Under the pieces are notes generated by a model. That model saw only the letters and a program-made list of their open reading frames with translations. It ran no database searches and was not told the DNA's origin. This document shows, in pieces, positions 59,276-64,000 of a stretch of DNA of 64,000 nucleotides. The stretch spans positions 297,164-361,163 of the forward strand of contig BGZK01000550.1 in NCBI GenBank assembly GCA_005406025.1, in the 5' to 3' direction. A program made the translations under genes and the position numbers. This stretch comes from Eumeta japonica. Lineage: Eukaryota > Arthropoda > Insecta > Lepidoptera > Psychidae. Each line of letters begins with the position of its first letter. The stretch's first letter is position 1.

Positions 59276-62174
59276 CCAATTTTACATAATAATGGTTAAC
59301 AATAATTTTATCCATTTGATTTCGGACAAAATGTTCCCTTTATCAACAGTTTATATTACTATATGTCGTAATTTTTTTTTTGTCCATTACATTTCGGATA
59401 AGAAGTCCCCTGTACGACAATGTAATATTTTATGGAAATACAATGTCGTAAGATTTTTAGTCATGTAGTCATTATAGCTTTTTAATCTGGACCGTCGCCT
59501 TAATCAAAAAAATTCGCTTTATTTTTACTTGTCACTGATAAGGCCAAAATGTAATTTCAATTTCTCAAAGAAAAAATCCGACCACATAAAAGGTACATCA
59601 AAAAAGAAAATTGAATACGAAAATATTGGAAGCGTTTCGCGTTATATTTATTTATTAATATGACGATATTAAGGTTTGACATCACAGATAACTAGAATTT
59701 TTTTGGTTTTAAACCTGTCCTAAGCAAATGAAAATATAACCAAGTTTTATCGCAACTGAAAATCGTTAAATTACAGCTACACCTATAAAATTATCATCCA
59801 CTCCATTGATAGACAGTATTTACTAATTTTTTTGATGACTTGGCATCTATTATAACAAATATTGCTAGCATTCATACTTATTAAGTTTATAAATTAGTTA
59901 CAAATTAATTTAATCAGGAAAATCTTTGTTTATAAAAAAATTAACGTTGTATGTTCTTATTTATATTTGCTATGTTACACAATTTTAAATGAGATCTCTA
60001 ATTAAAAAATAAATTTAGATATGCTGTAAGAGAAACGAGAAAATTATTTTTTGCCATTGTACATTTTATTCGTTTAACTAATAAAATATAATGAGCTCTG
60101 AGCAGCTTAAAATCGAAATCACCCACGGGAATAAAAAAACTTAAGATAAAGTGATTTTCATGTATTTAAAAATATTTAAAACTACATTTCAAATCCCTCA
60201 CAGACGACACCGCGCAAAATTTAATACATCAAAAAGTTGTGAGAGACATTTGAAGTGCATACCTATTCAAAGAATTATGAAATTTGGCGAAGCGGTTTTT
60301 GAAATAATCGAGAATGTAACTCATTTCTAGAAATTTTTTAGCCGACATTCCGCGATCTCACGATGGCCGCGGAGGTCTTGAAGTAGTCCGAGCAACATTT
60401 AGTGCTCATTTCACCCGGTGTAGTTACTTAGTATAATTGAATTGCAATATAAGAGTTATTTCACAAACAATTACGAAACAGGTAGTAAGTCTAAGATTTC
60501 TAAGATCGAAAATTATCGCGGTTCATGAAATCCGATAAGGCTCCATGCAGCTGAATATAAAGCGACTTCAAACAAAAAAAGAGGAGTTCTCAGTTCGTCT
60601 TTATTTTTTTATGTATGGTATGCGATATCTTCACCAATTGTAAACCGATTTCGAAAAGTATTTTGTGGTTCGAAAGGGTATACTAGCGGAACGGTTCCGT
60701 TGTCACCAAGTTAGGATCTGATGAAAGGATCCGAAGGTGGTTGAGGCACACCCAAAAATATTATATGCACGGTTAGTGTGTTTGAGCTCTTTCTTCAAGT
60801 TATTCAGGTGTTTACTGATGGTGGTATCCACAGCACCCTTTATCGGATAAAATTATGAAATAACACCGCGATTTATAGACGAAGGCCTTTAACTACTACT
60901 ATAGAGCATTCTAATTTGAAATCATTTGATTCGTTTTGACAACTCCCGTACATTACGTCGGTAGCAAGGTTTTGATGATGAAGACAAAAAGTGGATAGTG
61001 CAACTCTTCAATGTTTACAAGTAAACCCTTGGAATTTGGATCCATTTGCTTTAATGAGTTTTAAACAATTATATTTTATAATGAGGGTCTAATGATAAAG
61101 CCAGGAAGTGAATAATAATAATAATAGCCTTTATTCAGACATTTCTTTATACAATGTATCTCTTTAAAATTACTGAAACTAAAAACTAAATAGCTATAAC
61201 ACTATCTGTATGCCTACTGGAAAAAGCCTCTCCCAACTGATAAACTTGTAAGAAAACTTATAAATGATATTGAACCTAGGAATCGGAACACGACAAATTT
61301 CACAACTTTATCTAAAATAGAAAATAAAAAACACCCCAATTTGGCTTGTCATCATAAAGGAAAAGAAAGTGAATAGTGGAGCTATAATCAGAAAAAAAAA
61401 TAAGATAATAAAACTTTCCACTAATTGGTTAAAAACAATCTGAACTTTACAAAAAATATTTAATAATGTATTGTTTGCTAAGTTCACTTTTTTAAAAATA
61501 ACTTATTTATATAAATATAGAACTTTACAGTCTATATATATCAAAATAAATTTATATGTAATGGTTGGAATTTTCATTTATGAAATTAAAGTTTAGTTTT
61601 AATAAAGTTATACTACCTTATATCTTATCATATATTAAAAAAATGCATTTCATTTTATAAAAATATGTATTATATCTTGGTGTTTACTTTAGTCTCGAAC
61701 TACCTTAGTAATTAGTATGACGCATTAATTATCGCTAAAATCTTAATATGTTAATATGCCAATTTCTTTTAATTTATGGTTCATAAAATAAAATAGTTAA
61801 AGAGCTCTGTCTATAAATATCAATGTCTTTTTTTAAGTCGATAAAATAGTATCGACTCTCTCGTTCAGTTTTCAAACGAAAATCAATAAGATGACATAAT
61901 TTGTTATCCATACGTGTGTTCATAATTACAAGGATTACGATACGGAAACTTAAATTTTCTTCCCACGAAATATTTTTGTCACAACAACACAACGTCTCGT
62001 ATGCATTTTTACGGCATCTTTAACAGCATTGGAGAAAATACTTATGAAATGCATCTGTCTAATGATTTTTTTTTTTATTGTTACTAAAGAATAAAAGAGG
62101 GACCGTATTATAAAACCCCGAGATGGTCGTCAATATTTTTTTATTAACTTGATACTAAAATAATAATTTTTGTA
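59276..62174. other. Noncoding stretch with repeat fragments
   Basis: 60530-60740 holds GGCTCCATGCAGCTGAATAT, GCGACTTCAAAC and TTCTCAGTTCGTC, typical of an interspersed repeat. 61108-61140 is an AAT-type tail with AGCCTTTATTCAGACA, the 3' end of a minus-strand retroelement. The rest is AT-rich and no cadherin exon was found on the minus strand. Confidence 0.4.
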
Positions 62175-62465
62175 TCAGCTTTCCGCCCGTGGTTTCGCTC
62201 GTGCCGATGTAGAGAATCCTTCTTTTGATACTGATACATTTTTTTGTCAATGTCAGTTTTGTCTTTTATCTTTCGGTTCCGTTCTCGGCCCTACTCCTGA
62301 TCCCGATCTCGGTTAAGCTCTCGATTGTTCCACGCCCGATGTCGAGCGCCGCGCCCTCTCAAGTCCCGGCTTTCGAATCTGCTTCCCGGTCTACTTTTAA
62401 TTTCTATCCCGCTGGCGGTCACAATTCCGATTTGGACAAAACCGAAACAAATGCTAGCGTAAAAA
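62175..62465 (+). repeat. Degenerate GATCCCGATCTCG repeat with head motif
   Basis: AGCTTTCCGCCCGTGGTTTC at 62179 is followed by words such as CGGTTCCGTTCTCGG, CTGATCCCGATCTCGG and CGATTGTTCC. This is the same family as 57335-57725. The 102-codon frame across it is a by-product. Confidence 0.55.
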
Positions 62466-62894
62466 TGAGATATAGATTATATTTCTTAAAAATATTGTTG
62501 CTTTATATGAGTGACAGAATTTTTATAATCTAGGCAGTAGTAGAAATATACGGATGAGGCTGGGAAAAATTTTAGCAACCTGTTTTATTTAAACGTAGTG
62601 AAGGTTTCTCTTACTGAAAGAATTTCTAGAATTGTTTTAATTATTCAGTTCAACAGACCAAATTCACAGACGAAGTCGTGAGACGGACGCTAGTTTACAA
62701 ACTTTTGAGTTTGTGCATTAAACATATCGCCAAAGTTTTTATTCAAACGATTGAACAATACACGATCGCATAGGGAACGATCACTCAGACATTCATTTTG
62801 TACGTTATTATTGTAAAATAGGTATTTTATTTAATCTGCTAATACATTTTAAAATGGTATAAATATATTCATTAGAACTATTACGATTACTTGC
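62466..62894 (-). other. Start of the cadherin intron
   Basis: On the minus strand this is the DNA directly downstream of the cadherin exon. AT-rich and without coding potential, it reads to a stop at 62808-62810 if unspliced, which would truncate the protein without a membrane anchor. Splicing is therefore required. Confidence 0.6.
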
Positions 62895-62897
62895 CTT
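62885..62897 (-). other. Probable GC-type 5' splice donor
   Basis: The minus strand reads AAG|GCAAGTAATC with the cut after 62895. GC-AG introns favour exactly AG|GCAAGT. The alternative GT donor 4 nt further (GGCAA|GTAATC, cut after 62891) is a weaker match to the exon-side consensus. Confidence 0.6.
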
Positions 62898-64000
62898 AGT
62901 AGTGGACGTATGCAGAGGCTTCCCCGACGACACGGCACAGATATCCACTTGATAGCTATCGACGCCCGACTCCCTGTCAAGTGGCGCCGCCGTCGACAGT
63001 ATTCCAAGGCCTGAATCTATATCAAACAACCTATCCACTTGTTTGCCATCACCTGTCACGTTCACTATATAATATTCTAGTCCGCTACCGTAACTGTTCG
63101 TTAAATTCACAATAGCCGTACCGGCTGGCTCGTTTTCAGCAACCGACACTGACGCAGAGTTCGTCCACGTCACGTCATCTATCTCTGTCCCTCCCATTAT
63201 GACTGTCAGGTATGTTTCCGTGCTCTTCTGCTCGTTCAATACGGCCTCGTCGGTCGCTTTGATCACTAGACTCCATCTAGCGTCAGGCGTTGCGGGAGGA
63301 TATCGCAAAGTCAACGCACCGTTGCTTCTATGCAAGTCGAACAAATCGTTTCCTCCGTGTATTAATTTGTAAGTAACTAGCCCATTAGTTCCCGAATCCG
63401 CATCTCGAGCCAGGACGTTCATTATGAAAATTGAGTTTCTGGCGGCACTGCGGCCCAGCCTTTCAGAGTGTACGATCGCTGCATTCATCGACACAAAAAT
63501 AGGTGCGTTATCGTTTATATCTTCAACTATCACCGTGACCAATTTCTCAGCAGACAGTCTCATTGAAGCTGGAATGGCTCGATCGTACGCCACGATGGTT
63601 ATACGGAATGTGTCAATTTCTTCCCTGTCTATAGGCAGTAATGTATGTATTACACCTGTCACATTATTAACTGCAAAATGCCTTTTGCGATCGTTCGGTT
63701 CCTGATGTTTTATAAAATACGACACTTTGCCGTTGAGTCCTGAATCTGGGTCTTCAGCCGTGACTGTTACTATTGGTGTATGTTTAGGTATTCCTTCTCT
63801 GATTTGTCTTACTATAGCTGTATTTGTAAATACTGGTGCATTATCGTTAGCGTCTATAACTCTTACATTAAATGAAATAGTAGAAGAAAGGCCCGGTGTA
63901 CCACTGTCTGACGCTGTTACATTTAAGATATAAAATGTCAAATCTTCATAATCCACCTGTTTATGTAAAAATAATTCTCCCGTTATGCTATCTATGAAAA
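62895..64000 (-). CDS. Large cadherin, internal exon (partial)
   Basis: The exon is open from the window edge for 368 codons (two bases of a split codon at 64000-63999) and encodes extracellular cadherin repeats, which bind calcium between domains and mediate cell-cell contact. Residues 1-57 end one repeat, with the linker DANDNAPVF at 49-57. The next repeat spans to DINDNAPIF at 160-168 and has DPDSG at 83-87 and DRE at 124-126. The third has DADSG at 199-203 but ends near residue 270 in GGTEIDDVTW, without the usual DxNDNAP linker. A fourth begins SVSVAENEPAGT and contains PLDRESG. No signal peptide, membrane segment or cytoplasmic region is present, so many exons lie elsewhere. Length and style suggest a giant Fat/Dachsous-type cadherin, but which one is not certain. 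The start codon is outside the window; the GTG at 63956 is not a start. Confidence 0.95.

Noticed and set aside
62225..62533. 102-codon plus-strand frame
   Set aside because: It runs through the degenerate GATCCCGATCTCG repeat.
63424..63933. Plus-strand frames of 93 and 68 codons
   Set aside because: They are the antisense shadow of the cadherin exon.
63954..63956. GTG as start codon of the cadherin frame
   Set aside because: The frame is open and cadherin-like for 14 further codons to the window edge (ending ITGELFLHKQ before it), so this is an internal valine codon.

Overview
The window looks like a gene-poor stretch of an insect nuclear genome, most probably a moth or butterfly. It is AT-rich, has no bacterial-style gene packing, and is littered with decayed interspersed repeats whose motifs are familiar from Lepidoptera: a jockey-like LINE tail ending AATAAAGATATTTT plus a TTTGA-like tail, an AGGGGTAAGCAGGGACT-type repeat core, a TAGCTTCCGTCCGCGGCTCG-headed element, and a mariner relic. 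The lineage call is inference from repeat types and composition; no species is claimed.

The only confident protein-coding sequence is at the right edge. Positions 62895-64000 (minus strand) are an internal exon of a large cadherin, open to the window end, with calcium-binding linkers and the start and end of several cadherin repeats. Its 3' end coincides with a textbook GC-type splice donor (AAG|GCAAGT). No further cadherin coding was recognised in the remaining 62.9 kb, so that stretch is either one giant intron or intron plus intergenic DNA. One tRNA gene of isoleucine type lies at 20754-20827 (minus) with good internal promoter boxes and a T-run terminator, but its anticodon loop has lost U33. 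Two weak plus-strand exon candidates (25060-25216 and 55534-55591) have splice-site context but no recognised family.

Layout. 0-5 kb: a complete short inverted-repeat element, degenerate repeats, a tRNA-like SINE head and a possible TATA promoter or LTR. 6-9 kb: a jockey-like LINE relic, two perfect hairpins, a GC-rich block and a 525-bp element. 12 kb: mariner relic carrying a local inverted duplication. 19-21 kb: LINE C-terminal relic, AT-rich element, tRNA. 25-31 kb: exon candidate, tandem duplication, GC-rich blocks, second jockey-like LINE relic and two adjacent hairpins. 34-39 kb: inverted copies of the 8.6-kb and 20.2-kb elements. 41-48 kb: TA microsatellite, third LINE relic, more hairpins and repeats. 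50-52 kb: two decayed coding relics. 55-56 kb: CpG-rich island with a possible 5' exon. 57-59 kb: a 1.9-kb repeat with about eight internal ~99-bp tandem units. 62.9-64 kb: cadherin exon.

No multi-gene system is visible. The most unusual recurring signal is a set of short, near-perfect palindromes with very short spacers. In the mariner relic one of them is demonstrably a derived inverted copy of adjacent transposase sequence, which points to local template switching.
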